Assembly (NCBI RefSeq): GCF_001612965.1
Contig: NZ_BDBL01000049.1
Coordinates: 1 to 58,529, forward strand
Direction of reading: 5' to 3'
From: Nocardia kruczakiae NBRC 101016
Lineage (GTDB): Bacteria; Actinomycetota; Actinomycetes; Mycobacteriales; Mycobacteriaceae
DNA length: 58,529 nucleotides
Positions 34,686 through 44,879 of the stretch are shown in pieces. Numbering within the stretch: the first letter of the stretch is position 1; each line of letters starts with the position of its first letter. Under the pieces are notes generated by a model that saw nothing but the letters and a program-made list of their open reading frames with translations, ran no database searches and was not told where the DNA came from. A program made the position numbers and the translations under genes.

Positions 34686-34741
34686 CTGTTGTGCGGCAGA
34701 ACATGCCGCGTCGGTTCCGGCTCCGGCCGGGAACCCGGGGA

Positions 34742-35005
34742 TCAGCCCAGCTTGTTGAGAGCCAGCGAGAGGGCGGACTTCTTGTTGGCGGCCTGGTTGG
34801 CGTGGATGACGCCCTTCGAGGCGGCCTTGTCCAGGCTGCGGCTCGCCGAACGCATCAGCTCGAGCGCCTTGTCCTTCTCGCCCGCCGCGGCGGCCTCGCG
34901 GAACTTGCGGATCGAGGTGCGCAGCGCGGACTTCACCGACTGGTTGCGCACCCGCGCCGCCTCGTTGGTGCGGATCCGCTTCATCTGGGACTTGATGTTG
35001 GCCAC
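34742..35005 (-). CDS. rpsT: 30S ribosomal protein S20
   Basis: An 87-residue S20 protein that binds 16S rRNA. It begins MANIKSQMKRIRTNEAARVRN and is strongly basic and helical, with the conserved GVIHANQAANKKSAL C-terminal region. The start is GTG at 35005 with an AGAGGA site. It is monocistronic, with an intrinsic terminator downstream. Confidence 0.98.
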   Translation of the reverse strand: MANIKSQMKRIRTNEAARVRNQSVKSALRTSIRKFREAAAAGEKDKALELMRSASRSLDKAASKGVIHANQAANKKSALSLALNKLG

Positions 35006-35181
35006 GCCTGTTCCTCTGATTCCTTCTCGTCAGTTGATGTGCTCTTGATGTTCGTGAAAAGTCTCTGGGCGCACTACGTGGAAACAGGTAGCGCCGCGCC
35101 GACGATCGAGGTTACCAGCTGGGGTGGTGTGAAGTGAAATCGCTGTACCAGCGCCCGGTCAGCGCGCCGGTCGCCGGCCGC

Positions 35182-35775
35182 TCAACCCCAGTGGTACTCC
35201 GCGCACAGCCGGTGGGCGACGAGATCGAAGGTCTTGCGCGGAAGGATAGCCCCCTCGCGCCGGATGCCGGCCTCGGGCACATCGAGGACCCGATCCAGCC
35301 GGACCCAGCTGTCGCGCCCCTCGTAATCCCATGGACCGGAGCCGATTCCGATCCAGTTGTGTTCGGCGCCGCGGGCCGGGTTCGACGACAGCATCAGCCC
35401 CAGCAAGGTCTTGCGTTCGCGGCCCACGACCAGCACCGGGCGATCCTTGCCGTTGGCCGGATCCTCCTCGAACGGCACCCAGGTCCACACGATCTCGCCC
35501 GGATCGGCGCGGCCGTCGAGCTGCGGGCAATAGACGATCTGGCGGGCACGTTCGCGGGTGGGCACCGGAATCGAGGCCGCCGGCCGCACCGTGACCGTGT
35601 CCTTGGGCCGCGCCGCGACCGTGTCCTTGCGGCGGCCGCCGAGGGCGCGATCCCACATCGAGGAGCGCTGCATCCGGTCGACGAGTTTCGGCGCCTGCTT
35701 CTTGACGATCCTGGGCCCCTGCTCCTTGGCGATGGTCCCCAACTGCTTGCCCAGAGAGCTCCATGTGCTGGCCAT
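35182..35775 (-). CDS. PemK/MazF-like protein with N-terminal extension
   Basis: A 197-residue protein. Residues about 85-195 resemble the PemK/MazF beta-barrel fold (GEIVWTWVPFEEDPANGKDRPVLVVGRE, LGLMLSSNP, WVRLDRVLDVPEAGIRREGAIL). MazF toxins cleave RNA, but here a basic 80-residue N-terminal extension precedes the fold, and no antitoxin gene adjoins it. ATG 35775 is 8 bases after a TAAGCT box on the minus strand, so the mRNA is probably leaderless. It sits next to lepA in the conserved block, so it is more likely a resident protein of unknown role than a mobile toxin module. Confidence 0.75.
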   Translation of the reverse strand: MASTWSSLGKQLGTIAKEQGPRIVKKQAPKLVDRMQRSSMWDRALGGRRKDTVAARPKDTVTVRPAASIPVPTRERARQIVYCPQLDGRADPGEIVWTWVPFEEDPANGKDRPVLVVGRERKTLLGLMLSSNPARGAEHNWIGIGSGPWDYEGRDSWVRLDRVLDVPEAGIRREGAILPRKTFDLVAHRLCAEYHWG

Positions 35776-35949
35776 ATCGGCAGAGCTTAACGGCGAACCG
35801 CGCTCGGCTCATCCGGTGCCGGATTCGCTTGTGCCGGGCCGTGAATCGGGTGTGCCGCCGCTCACACCGGGGCCGCCGGCCCCGGGAACTGCGTCGTTGC
35901 CGCCGATGCCGGCCCGCCGGTGCGTGCACGACCACGCGGTATGCGCACG

Positions 35950-35955
35950 TAGACT
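35950..35955 (+). promoter_or_regulatory. -10 box upstream of lepA
   Basis: TAGACT is a good TANNNT box. It places transcription start at about 35961-35963, which is also the ATG of the short upstream frame. Confidence 0.5.
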
Positions 35956-35960
35956 GCCGC

Positions 35961-35990
35961 ATGGCGACTTATCGACTTGTTCACGGGTAG
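35961..35990 (+). CDS. Possible 9-codon upstream open reading frame (MATYRLVHG)
   Basis: ATG 35961 opens a 9-residue frame that ends at TAG 35988-35990, in the same frame as lepA and inside its ribosome-binding sequence (GGGTAGGAG). With the TAGACT box 5 bases ahead, it could be translated as a leaderless mini-ORF whose termination delivers ribosomes to lepA. It may equally be untranslated leader. Confidence 0.35.
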   Translation: MATYRLVHG

Positions 35991-35999
35991 GAGTGTCCC

Positions 36000-37841
<1,842 letters not shown>

Positions 37842-37988
37842 TCTCCGAGGTTCCGTGAGATTAGTTGGACCGTTGACCGAGTCGACGGCCGGTTGATCTT
37901 GGGGCTTTCCGGAGACGGCCTCCGGTGGCAAGCTCGGAAGATGCCGCTGTGACCTGTCATCTGTCCACCTGAAAGAAACCTGAAGGAT

Positions 37989-38017
37989 GTGACAGTCAAG
38001 TTTTCCGGAAATAAGGT
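37989..38017 (+). promoter_or_regulatory. Promoter of the iniB/iniA-like unit
   Basis: GTGACA (37989-37994) and TAAGGT (38012-38017) are separated by 17 bases, a good sigma-A-type promoter within an A/T-richer stretch. CTGTCA (37954-37959) and TGACAG (37990-37995) form a distant inverted repeat that overlaps the -35, and ACCTGAA is directly repeated nearby. Regulation by a DNA-bending or palindrome-binding protein is plausible. Confidence 0.55.
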
Positions 38018-38045
38018 GTAAAAAGACCCGGATTCGGTAACACCC

Positions 38046-38068
38046 CGTTCGGTTTCGCCAGCCGAACG
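38046..38068 (+). promoter_or_regulatory. 5' leader hairpin just before the Shine-Dalgarno
   Basis: CGTTCGG (38046-38052) and CCGAACG (38062-38068) form a perfect 7-base stem with a 9-base loop, ending 3 bases before the purine-rich GAGAGCGGAG ribosome site. It could stabilise the mRNA end or modulate translation. Confidence 0.5.
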
Positions 38069-38085
38069 CTGAGAGCGGAGTTTGT

Positions 38086-40467
38086 ATGACGCGTGAGCTG
38101 CCCTTCGACGATGATGCGGACGCGGGCGATCATGCGAACGATGCCGCATATCGCGCGGCGACCGGTGTCGCGCGGGTGGCTCGGGCCGGTGCGTACGTCA
38201 CCGGCGGTGCGCTGATCGCCTCCAACGGGTCGCCCGCGCCGGAGAACGAATCGCACAACAGCCACATCACCGGCTGGTCCACCGCCGATCCGCATCCCGA
38301 TGTGCCGAGCCCGGTGGTGACCTACCCGGATCCGTCGCCGGACTCCGTCCCGCCGGACCTCGGGACCTCCACGCCGCACGCCCCGGCCGCACGAACGCCG
38401 GGACTCGCGCTGCCCGAACAACACGGCACGGATGCGTTTCCGGGCCTGCAGTTCCCGCAGGGCAGCCAGTCGCCGCTGACCTTCGGTGAGTTCCCCGGGA
38501 CGACCGGCGGCGAATCTCCCGACTCCCATTTCCCGTTCCCCGAATCGAATCACGGATTCGGCGGCAACGGTGTCTTCGATTCACCGGAATTCGGTGGCGG
38601 ACACGGCCTTTCGATGCCCGGATTGCACACCTCGAGCGCTCCGTTCGGCTTCGGCGCCGAGGATTCGGGTCCGGCGTCGAGTTCGAGCGGGCTCGACCTG
38701 CCCGGTGCCGCGCGCACGACCGACGAGCAGCGCGACGACGCCGACCTGTCGGGTGCCGACCCGCATCCGACGACGCCGTTGCTCGGCCACGGCCTCGGGC
38801 TTCCCGGCACCAACGGTCTGCACCTGCCCGGTATGAACGGTCTCGGCGCCGGTGGTTTCGGCTCCGACAACGGACTTCAGGACGGCCACGCCGGCGCTTT
38901 CGACGGAGTCGGGGACGGTGGTGGTCCGGGAATCTTCCTGGGCACCGAGATGAAGGTCGACGCCCACATCGGCTTCGACGGTATCTGGGTCACGACCGAG
39001 ACGAAGGTCGACTTCGCCGTGGGCGACGTCGGACATCAAATCGACGACTACGGCCACTGGCTGGGCAACAGCGCGCACCAATTCCCCGGGTTCACCACCC
39101 AGCCCGACGCCACGGCCGCGGCCGGGCAGAGCGTCGGCCCGGCCGCCGACGTCACCCGCGCGGCGGGTACCTCCGCCGACGGCATGACTGCCTCCGCACC
39201 CGGGGCGACCGCATCGGCCGCACAGTCGGGGGCCGCGCATCCCGCGTCCGCGGCTGGACCTGCCGGCGCCGCGGCACCCGGCTCGCCGGCGTTCGCGCCG
39301 CAATCCGGACCGATGGCGGCATCGGCCGCTCCCGGTCCGGCCTCGTTCTCCACCGCTCAGGCGTCCGCGCCGGTGACGAATGTCGCGGCACCGCAACCGG
39401 TTTCGAACGCACCCGTCGTCGCGGCACCGGCTCCGGTCGCGCCCGCTCCGGCGCCGGCGTTCGTCCAACCGGTCTCGGCGACGCCGCTGCAGACCACGAT
39501 TCAGCCCGAGGCCGCCACCCACCCGATCGCGAATGTGATCACCACCCATGCGGGACCGTCCCCGCTGACCGCCCCCGCGGTCGCTGTTCCGGCGCTCTTC
39601 GAGGACCGGCCCCGCCATACCGATGCCGGGCTGCCGGGCGGTGATGCGAACGATCCCTCGGACGGCGCCGGGCGCGGCACCACTCACACGCCGACCACCA
39701 CGTCGCACGGCACCACCACGACCCACGGCACCGACGCGACGAAGACGCCGTCCGTGCCGAGCACGTCGCATGCGCCCGGGACCACGCCCGGCGGTGAGCA
39801 CACCACCACCCGTCCGGGCACCTCGACCGGCAGGGATTCGGCCGATCACGATTCCATCGACCGGCCCACGCCGACCGTGACGGTGCCTCGCGACAGCGAT
39901 TCCGGTCATCCCACCCGCACCCCCGGTACGACGCCGTCCGATACCGACAGCGATTCCGGGCCGTCGACCTCCGGCGGCGCCGACGCGTCGATGCCGGGAC
40001 ATACCGCGACGCATGCGCCGGGCACCTCCTCGGGTGCGGACACCTCCGCGTCCGGCAACGCCGACGGTTCGACCGCACCGACCCACGGTTCCCAGCTGCC
40101 GACCCATGATCCGGATTCGGTTCCGACGCAGCAGGTTCCGACGCAGCAGTCGATGCCGCCGAGTCACGACCAGACCATTCCGACACATGAACCGACCGTG
40201 CCGACCGCGCAGCACACCGCACCCGTGGAGCCGCCGACCGTGATCAAACCACCGACCACCATCGATCCCGCGCCGAATGCGCACATTCCGGTGAAACCGG
40301 TTGCGGCCGTGACGGATTCGTACGACACGTCGCTGTGGTCCGATTCCGGCCACGGCCTGGCGACCGTGTCCGCCGCCGGACTGTCCGGCGGCCTGCACGA
40401 GACCACCTTCGCCGAGACGCATCACCCGGTGGACCATCCCGTCGATTTCCACGTGCTTCCGCTGTGA
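38086..40467 (+). CDS. Long low-complexity Pro/Thr/Ser/Ala-rich protein in iniB position
   Basis: A 793-residue protein without enzymatic motifs. Residues 1-30 are acidic; 31-50 are weakly hydrophobic (VARAGAYVTGGALIA). Residues 50-285 are Pro/Gly/Phe-rich. Residues about 286-330 form the only folded-looking island (GTEMKVDAHIGFDGIWVTTE, GHQIDDYGHWL). Residues 345-510 are Ala/Pro-rich and 520-760 Thr/Pro/His/Ser-rich with PTQQ and HGTTT repeats. There is no clear signal peptide. ATG 38086 has a GAGAGCGGAG site. It overlaps the iniA homologue by GTGA, so by position it is the iniB equivalent, although it lacks the N-terminal sequence I know from IniB. Probably cell-envelope related. Confidence 0.72.
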   Translation: MTRELPFDDDADAGDHANDAAYRAATGVARVARAGAYVTGGALIASNGSPAPENESHNSHITGWSTADPHPDVPSPVVTYPDPSPDSVPPDLGTSTPHAPAARTPGLALPEQHGTDAFPGLQFPQGSQSPLTFGEFPGTTGGESPDSHFPFPESNHGFGGNGVFDSPEFGGGHGLSMPGLHTSSAPFGFGAEDSGPASSSSGLDLPGAARTTDEQRDDADLSGADPHPTTPLLGHGLGLPGTNGLHLPGMNGLGAGGFGSDNGLQDGHAGAFDGVGDGGGPGIFLGTEMKVDAHIGFDGIWVTTETKVDFAVGDVGHQIDDYGHWLGNSAHQFPGFTTQPDATAAAGQSVGPAADVTRAAGTSADGMTASAPGATASAAQSGAAHPASAAGPAGAAAPGSPAFAPQSGPMAASAAPGPASFSTAQASAPVTNVAAPQPVSNAPVVAAPAPVAPAPAPAFVQPVSATPLQTTIQPEAATHPIANVITTHAGPSPLTAPAVAVPALFEDRPRHTDAGLPGGDANDPSDGAGRGTTHTPTTTSHGTTTTHGTDATKTPSVPSTSHAPGTTPGGEHTTTRPGTSTGRDSADHDSIDRPTPTVTVPRDSDSGHPTRTPGTTPSDTDSDSGPSTSGGADASMPGHTATHAPGTSSGADTSASGNADGSTAPTHGSQLPTHDPDSVPTQQVPTQQSMPPSHDQTIPTHEPTVPTAQHTAPVEPPTVIKPPTTIDPAPNAHIPVKPVAAVTDSYDTSLWSDSGHGLATVSAAGLSGGLHETTFAETHHPVDHPVDFHVLPL

Positions 40468-42248
40468 CGGCGGTGGAGTCGCCGGGAGCCAAACATCCCG
40501 ACGAGATGGCGCCGCTGCTCGCGCAGCTCGACGAACTGCTCGACCTGACCCGCGCCGCGGGCCGGGCCGACCTCACCGCGCGACTGGGGATGTCGCGGGC
40601 CCGGGTGGCCGACCCGCGGGTGCGGCTGGTGGTCGTCGGCGAACCCAAGAACGGGATGAGCACGCTGGTCAACGGTCTGGTGGGCAGCGCGGTCAGCGCG
40701 ACCGGCAGCCAGGTCAGCGTTCCGGTGATCGCCGAATACGGTCCGGAGGCGACCGCCACCCTGGTGCGCTCGCTGCCCGGCGGCCGCACCGAACGCCAGC
40801 CCGTCGACCCGCTGAATCCCGGCCCGGCCCTGAGCGCGGCCGGCGTGATCCGGGCCGAGTTCACCGACCCCAGCCCGCTGCTGGCCGAGGGGTTCGTGGT
40901 GATGGACGCACCCGGCGCTCCCGCCGACGCACCGACCACCTGGTCGCTGATCGCCGCGGCCGACGCCGTGCTCTACGTCAGCGACGCGGCCGCGGAATAC
41001 ACCGCCGAGCAGATCGCGCTGCTGCAGCGGATCCGGCAGGTGTGCCCGACCGTGGTGTGCGTGCTCAACAAGATCGACCGCTACGGCCACTGGAGCCAGG
41101 TGCAGCAGCGCAACCGCGATCTGCTCGACGCCGCCGGCCTGGGGTTCGCGGTCGCCCCGATCTCCGCCGACCTGCATCTGCGGGCCGGTAACGATCACCG
41201 CCGCGATATCGAATCCGGTGTGCCGCAACTGATCGACCATCTGCGCGGATACGTCCTCGCCCGCGCCGACGCGGTCGCCCGGGAGGCGGCGCTGCGCGAT
41301 ATCCGCACCATCACCGACCATCTGGGGCTGGCGTTGCGCAGTGAGGCCGAAACCCTGCGTGATCCGCGGCGCTACACCGCGATCACCGATCAGTTGCGCA
41401 CCGCGCGCGCCGAGGCCGCCGATCTGCGTCACCGCAGCGCCAACTGGCAGGTCACCCTCGCCGACGGCTGTTCGGAACTGATGGCCGATATCGAACACGA
41501 TCTGCGGCACCGGTTGCGCAGTCTGGTCCGCCACGCCGAATCGGAGATCACCAAGCGCGACCCGGCCCGCAGCTGGGACGAATTCGGCGCCGACCTGGAC
41601 TCCCGGATCTGTGAGGCGGTCGAGGAGAATTTCGTCGTCGCCCACTATCGCGCGGTGGAACTGGCCGAGCAGGTGACCGCGAAATTCCCCGCCGACTCGC
41701 GCGATGTGCCGCTGCCCGATCTGCGGCTCGAGGATCCGGGCGACGTGCTCGAACCCGTGGCCTCGCTGGAGCCGCTCGACACCGCCAAGGTGAGTTTCAC
41801 CTCGTCGCTGCTGAACGTGATGCGTGGTTCCTATGGTGGTCTGCTCATGGTCGGGCTGCTCACCAGCTTGCTGAAAATGCCGCTGGTGAACTGGTATTCG
41901 GGTGCGGCCGCCGCCCTGCTGGGTATCAACGCGCTGTGGGAGGACCGCAAGCTGCGCCGGGATCGGCGCCAGTCCGAGGCCAAGGTGGCGGTCGCCCGCC
42001 TGATGGACGATGTGATCTTCCAGGTCGGCAAGGAATCGCGGCACCGGCTGCGCGCCATGCAGCGCATGTTGCGCGACCACTTCACCGATCTGGCGGACCA
42101 GACGCTGCGGTCGGTGGACGAATCGCTGCGCGCGGCCGAGGAGGCGGCGGCGATCAATTCGCCGGAGAGCCGCGAACGGCGCCTCACCGAAATCGAGCGG
42201 TCGATGGTGCGGTTGCGGGAGATCCGCGAAAACGCCGACGTGCCCTGA
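40464..42248 (+). CDS. iniA: IniA-like dynamin-family protein
   Basis: A 594-residue bacterial dynamin-like protein aligning with mycobacterial IniA (isoniazid-inducible, about 640 residues). G1 is at residues 59-67, GEPKNGMST, where the invariant P-loop Lys is Met65; mycobacterial IniA has GKS there. G3 is DAPGAP and G4 is NKID, both intact. The membrane-binding paddle is at about 455-490 (GSYGGLLMVGLLTSLL, AAAALLGINALW), flanked by long helices (ITDHLGLALRSEAETL, RHRLRAMQRMLRDHF). GTG 40464 overlaps the upstream stop. IniA remodels membranes and its operon responds to cell-wall stress. No iniC follows; a terminator and treH come next. Confidence 0.88.
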   Translation: MTAVESPGAKHPDEMAPLLAQLDELLDLTRAAGRADLTARLGMSRARVADPRVRLVVVGEPKNGMSTLVNGLVGSAVSATGSQVSVPVIAEYGPEATATLVRSLPGGRTERQPVDPLNPGPALSAAGVIRAEFTDPSPLLAEGFVVMDAPGAPADAPTTWSLIAAADAVLYVSDAAAEYTAEQIALLQRIRQVCPTVVCVLNKIDRYGHWSQVQQRNRDLLDAAGLGFAVAPISADLHLRAGNDHRRDIESGVPQLIDHLRGYVLARADAVAREAALRDIRTITDHLGLALRSEAETLRDPRRYTAITDQLRTARAEAADLRHRSANWQVTLADGCSELMADIEHDLRHRLRSLVRHAESEITKRDPARSWDEFGADLDSRICEAVEENFVVAHYRAVELAEQVTAKFPADSRDVPLPDLRLEDPGDVLEPVASLEPLDTAKVSFTSSLLNVMRGSYGGLLMVGLLTSLLKMPLVNWYSGAAAALLGINALWEDRKLRRDRRQSEAKVAVARLMDDVIFQVGKESRHRLRAMQRMLRDHFTDLADQTLRSVDESLRAAEEAAAINSPESRERRLTEIERSMVRLREIRENADVP

Positions 42249-42254
42249 TGTTTC

Positions 42255-42284
42255 CGGGTGGTCCGGAGCCGTCCGGACCACCCG
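42255..42284. terminator. Strong bidirectional terminator between iniA-like gene and treH
   Basis: CGGGTGGTCCGGA (42255-42267) and TCCGGACCACCCG (42272-42284) form a perfect 13-base stem with a GCCG loop, between convergent stops. Confidence 0.85.
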
Positions 42285-42290
42285 TACTCG

Positions 42291-44339
42291 TCAGCCCGCC
42301 GGATGGGCCGGGCGGAATCCTCCCGCACCGGTGGCCTGCTCCGCCCGGATCACGTGCATGACCGCGTTGATCAATGCCAGGTGGGTGAACGCCTGCGGGA
42401 AATTGCCCAGATGCCGTCCGGTATAGGGGTCGATCTCCTCGGCGTAGAGCTTGAGCGGGCTGGCATATCCGAGCAGCCGTTCCAGCAGATGCCGCGCCCG
42501 GCGCACCTCGCCGATCTCCACCAGCGCCGACACCAGCCAGAACGAGCAGATGGTGAAGGTGCCCTCCGCGCCGGCCAATCCGTCGTCGGTGGTGTCGGTG
42601 CGGTAGCGCAGCACCAGGCCGTGCTGGGTCAGATCGGAGGCGATCGCCAGCACCGTGGCGCGCACCCGCGGATCGGTGGGTGGCAGGAAGCGCAGGAGGA
42701 CGACCAGCAACAGTGAGGCGTCGAGGGTGTCGCCGCCGTAGATTTGGGTGAAGATGCCCTTGTCGTTCACCCCATGGGTGAGGACGTCGGCCTTGATCTC
42801 CTTGGCGAGTGCGGCCCACTTCTCGGCGTAGTCGGCCTCGCCGTGCAACTCGGCGAGTTTCGCGCCGCGATCCAGTGCGACCCAGCACATCACCTTCGAG
42901 GAGGTGAAATGCTGCGGCTCGCCGCGCACCTCCCAGATGCCGCGGTCGGGTTTGCGCCAGTTCTCGATGGCCGCCTCGACCTGCCGCTTCAGCATCGGCC
43001 ACAACGTCTCCGGCACCTGCTGCCGCGATTTCACGTGCAGGTATACCGAATCCAGAATGGTGCCCCAGATGTCGTGCTGCTGTTGCTGAAACGCGCCGTT
43101 GCCGATCCGGACCGGTTTGGCGCCGTCGTAACCGTGCAGATGCGGGATTTCGGACTCGTCCAGATCGCGTTCCCCGCCGATGCCGTACATCACCTGAAGC
43201 GGTTGCGCCTCACCGTTTTTCGAGGTCGCGACATCGTGCAGGAAAGCGAAGAAGTCGTCGGCCTCCCGGTTGAGCCCCAGCGTATAGAGGCCCCACAGCG
43301 CGAAGGTGGAGTCGCGCACCCAGCTGTAGCGGTAGTCCCAATTACGTTCGCCGCCCGGCGTTTCCGGAAGAGAGGTGGTGGCGGCGGCCATCAGGGCGCC
43401 GGTCGGGGAGTAGATCAGGCCCTTGAGTGTGAGCGCGCTGCGCTGCAGATAGCCGCGCCACGGATGATCCGGGAACTTGCCGAGAGTGATCCACTGCCGC
43501 CAGCACTCGGTGGTCTGCCACATCTTCTGCGCGGCCTCCGCGAAGGTACGGGGGGCCGGCAGCGGCGACCAGGACAGCGCCACGAACAATTCGTCGCCTT
43601 CACGCATGCGGGTGCGGGCGCGCGCCTCGCGCCCCTCCAGGCCCAGCCGCATATCCGTGGTGAGAACCAGTTCCCCGCAGGGCAATTCGTCGTGGGAGCA
43701 GGTGGCGGTGGCGGTGGCGCGCTCGTAGACCTCACCGGTGTATTCCCAGTTCGCGGGCGCCCGGTGATAGTCGAAGGCCGGCTCGCAGCTCATCTCCAGT
43801 TCGACCACGCCGCTGACACATTTCACGGTGCGCAGCAGGATGTGCTCGGCGTCCCAGTCCTCCGGCGTGCGGCGGTAGCTGCGGCTGCGCTTGTCGTTGT
43901 TGTGCCAAGGCCCCAGGACCAGCGCGTCGCGCACGATGATCCAGCCGGTGTCGGTCTGCCAGGTCGTCTCGACGATCATGCCGCCGGGCAGGTAGCGCCG
44001 CGCCGTCGGCACGTTCACGCCGTAGGGCCCCAGCCGGAAGTGCCCGGCGCTGCGATCGAGCATGGCGCCGAACACGCTGGGCGAATCCGGGCGCGGCAGG
44101 CACATCCACTCGACCGCGCCGTTGCGTGCGATGAGGCAGCAGGTTTCGCAATCGGAGAGGAAGGCGTAGTCGTCGATCGGCGGATACGACGACTTGTGCA
44201 CGACGCCCGCCGAGATGGGCAGGTAGTTGGCCCCTATCTCCGCATCGGAGACATCGGCCAGGGCATCGCGCGGCGGAGACATGTCGTCGAGCGTCTCGAT
44301 GAGGGGTTGTTCGGTGATCGGTTCGTCGTAGGACGCCAT
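42291..44339 (-). CDS. treH: GH15-family trehalase
   Basis: A 682-residue glycoside hydrolase family 15 protein, the length of the mycobacterial trehalase in the same position (Rv2402). It has the N-terminal beta-sandwich domain (YAFLSDCETCCLIARNGAVEW, then CLPRPDSPSVFGAMLD) and the alpha/alpha-barrel with NWDYRYSWVRDSTFALWGLY, DIWGTILDSVYLH and GAEGTFTICSFWLVSAL, which should hold the catalytic acids. It hydrolyses trehalose to glucose in the mycobacterial enzyme; GH15 also includes glucoamylases. The frame extends upstream, but ATG 44339 gives the usual MASYDEPITEQPLIETLDD start. Confidence 0.9.
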   Translation of the reverse strand: MASYDEPITEQPLIETLDDMSPPRDALADVSDAEIGANYLPISAGVVHKSSYPPIDDYAFLSDCETCCLIARNGAVEWMCLPRPDSPSVFGAMLDRSAGHFRLGPYGVNVPTARRYLPGGMIVETTWQTDTGWIIVRDALVLGPWHNNDKRSRSYRRTPEDWDAEHILLRTVKCVSGVVELEMSCEPAFDYHRAPANWEYTGEVYERATATATCSHDELPCGELVLTTDMRLGLEGREARARTRMREGDELFVALSWSPLPAPRTFAEAAQKMWQTTECWRQWITLGKFPDHPWRGYLQRSALTLKGLIYSPTGALMAAATTSLPETPGGERNWDYRYSWVRDSTFALWGLYTLGLNREADDFFAFLHDVATSKNGEAQPLQVMYGIGGERDLDESEIPHLHGYDGAKPVRIGNGAFQQQQHDIWGTILDSVYLHVKSRQQVPETLWPMLKRQVEAAIENWRKPDRGIWEVRGEPQHFTSSKVMCWVALDRGAKLAELHGEADYAEKWAALAKEIKADVLTHGVNDKGIFTQIYGGDTLDASLLLVVLLRFLPPTDPRVRATVLAIASDLTQHGLVLRYRTDTTDDGLAGAEGTFTICSFWLVSALVEIGEVRRARHLLERLLGYASPLKLYAEEIDPYTGRHLGNFPQAFTHLALINAVMHVIRAEQATGAGGFRPAHPAG

Positions 44340-44450
44340 ACAGCCATCATGGTGGATTCCGGTCGCGTTCGCCGGGACTGCCGGCGCTCGATATCGGCCG
44401 GTCGGCATGCCCCGCGGCCGGCGTACCCGTGACCTACTAGGCTGGTGGAC

Positions 44451-44765
44451 GTGCATCATGTCGCGGGCTGGTGGGACGGCTTCGAGTTGTGGGTGGCCGG
44501 ATTGCCGTTCATCCCGCAGTTCGTCGTGGTTCTGGTCGGGGCGGTGCCGGTCAGTTTCCTGATCGCCTACCTGCTCGATCGTGGACTGCGGATCGTGCTG
44601 CGACTGCTCGGCCGGGACCGGTCGGCCGCCGCCGAGACCGACCTCGCGGCCGCCGGCGTCGCATCCGAGATCGAGCCCGATGCGGCGACCCTCGCACCGC
44701 CCGAGCCGGCGCTGGCCGGCGCCTCGATGCACACTCCGGGTCCGATGCCGAAGGAAGCGATCTGA
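44451..44765 (+). CDS. Small single-pass membrane protein
   Basis: A 104-residue protein with one membrane segment at about 18-42 (FIPQFVVVLVGAVPVSFLIAY) and a hydrophilic C-terminal half rich in Ala, Glu and Pro. GTG 44451 stands 7 bases after a TAGGCT box (44438-44443), a leaderless arrangement; GTG 44445 is closer to the box and less likely. Its stop overlaps the start of the next tiny gene (TGATG). Divergent from treH. Function unknown. Confidence 0.7.
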   Translation: MHHVAGWWDGFELWVAGLPFIPQFVVVLVGAVPVSFLIAYLLDRGLRIVLRLLGRDRSAAAETDLAAAGVASEIEPDAATLAPPEPALAGASMHTPGPMPKEAI

Positions 44766-44842
44766 TGCCACGCTCACGGGTCCAGTTGGCGCTGATCGCA
44801 CTGCTCGTGCTGATCGTCGTCGCCTGGTTGCTGACGCGATAA
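44765..44842 (+). CDS. 25-residue transmembrane micro-protein
   Basis: The frame encodes MPRSRVQLALIALLVLIVVA followed by WLLTR: a basic start and one hydrophobic helix, with no other domain. It starts inside the stop codon of the preceding membrane protein (TGATG) and ends in TAA. The overlap and the clean helix suggest a real co-translated membrane peptide. Confidence 0.6.
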   Translation: MPRSRVQLALIALLVLIVVAWLLTR

Positions 44843-44879
44843 TCCCCCGCTGTCGGAGGTTGCAGGTACTGTGCAGCCC

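Noticed and set aside
38581..40452. 623-codon minus-strand frame opposite the low-complexity gene
   Set aside because: Arg/Gly-rich, no motif; produced by the GC3 bias of the sense gene, which has a promoter, ribosome site and downstream coupling.
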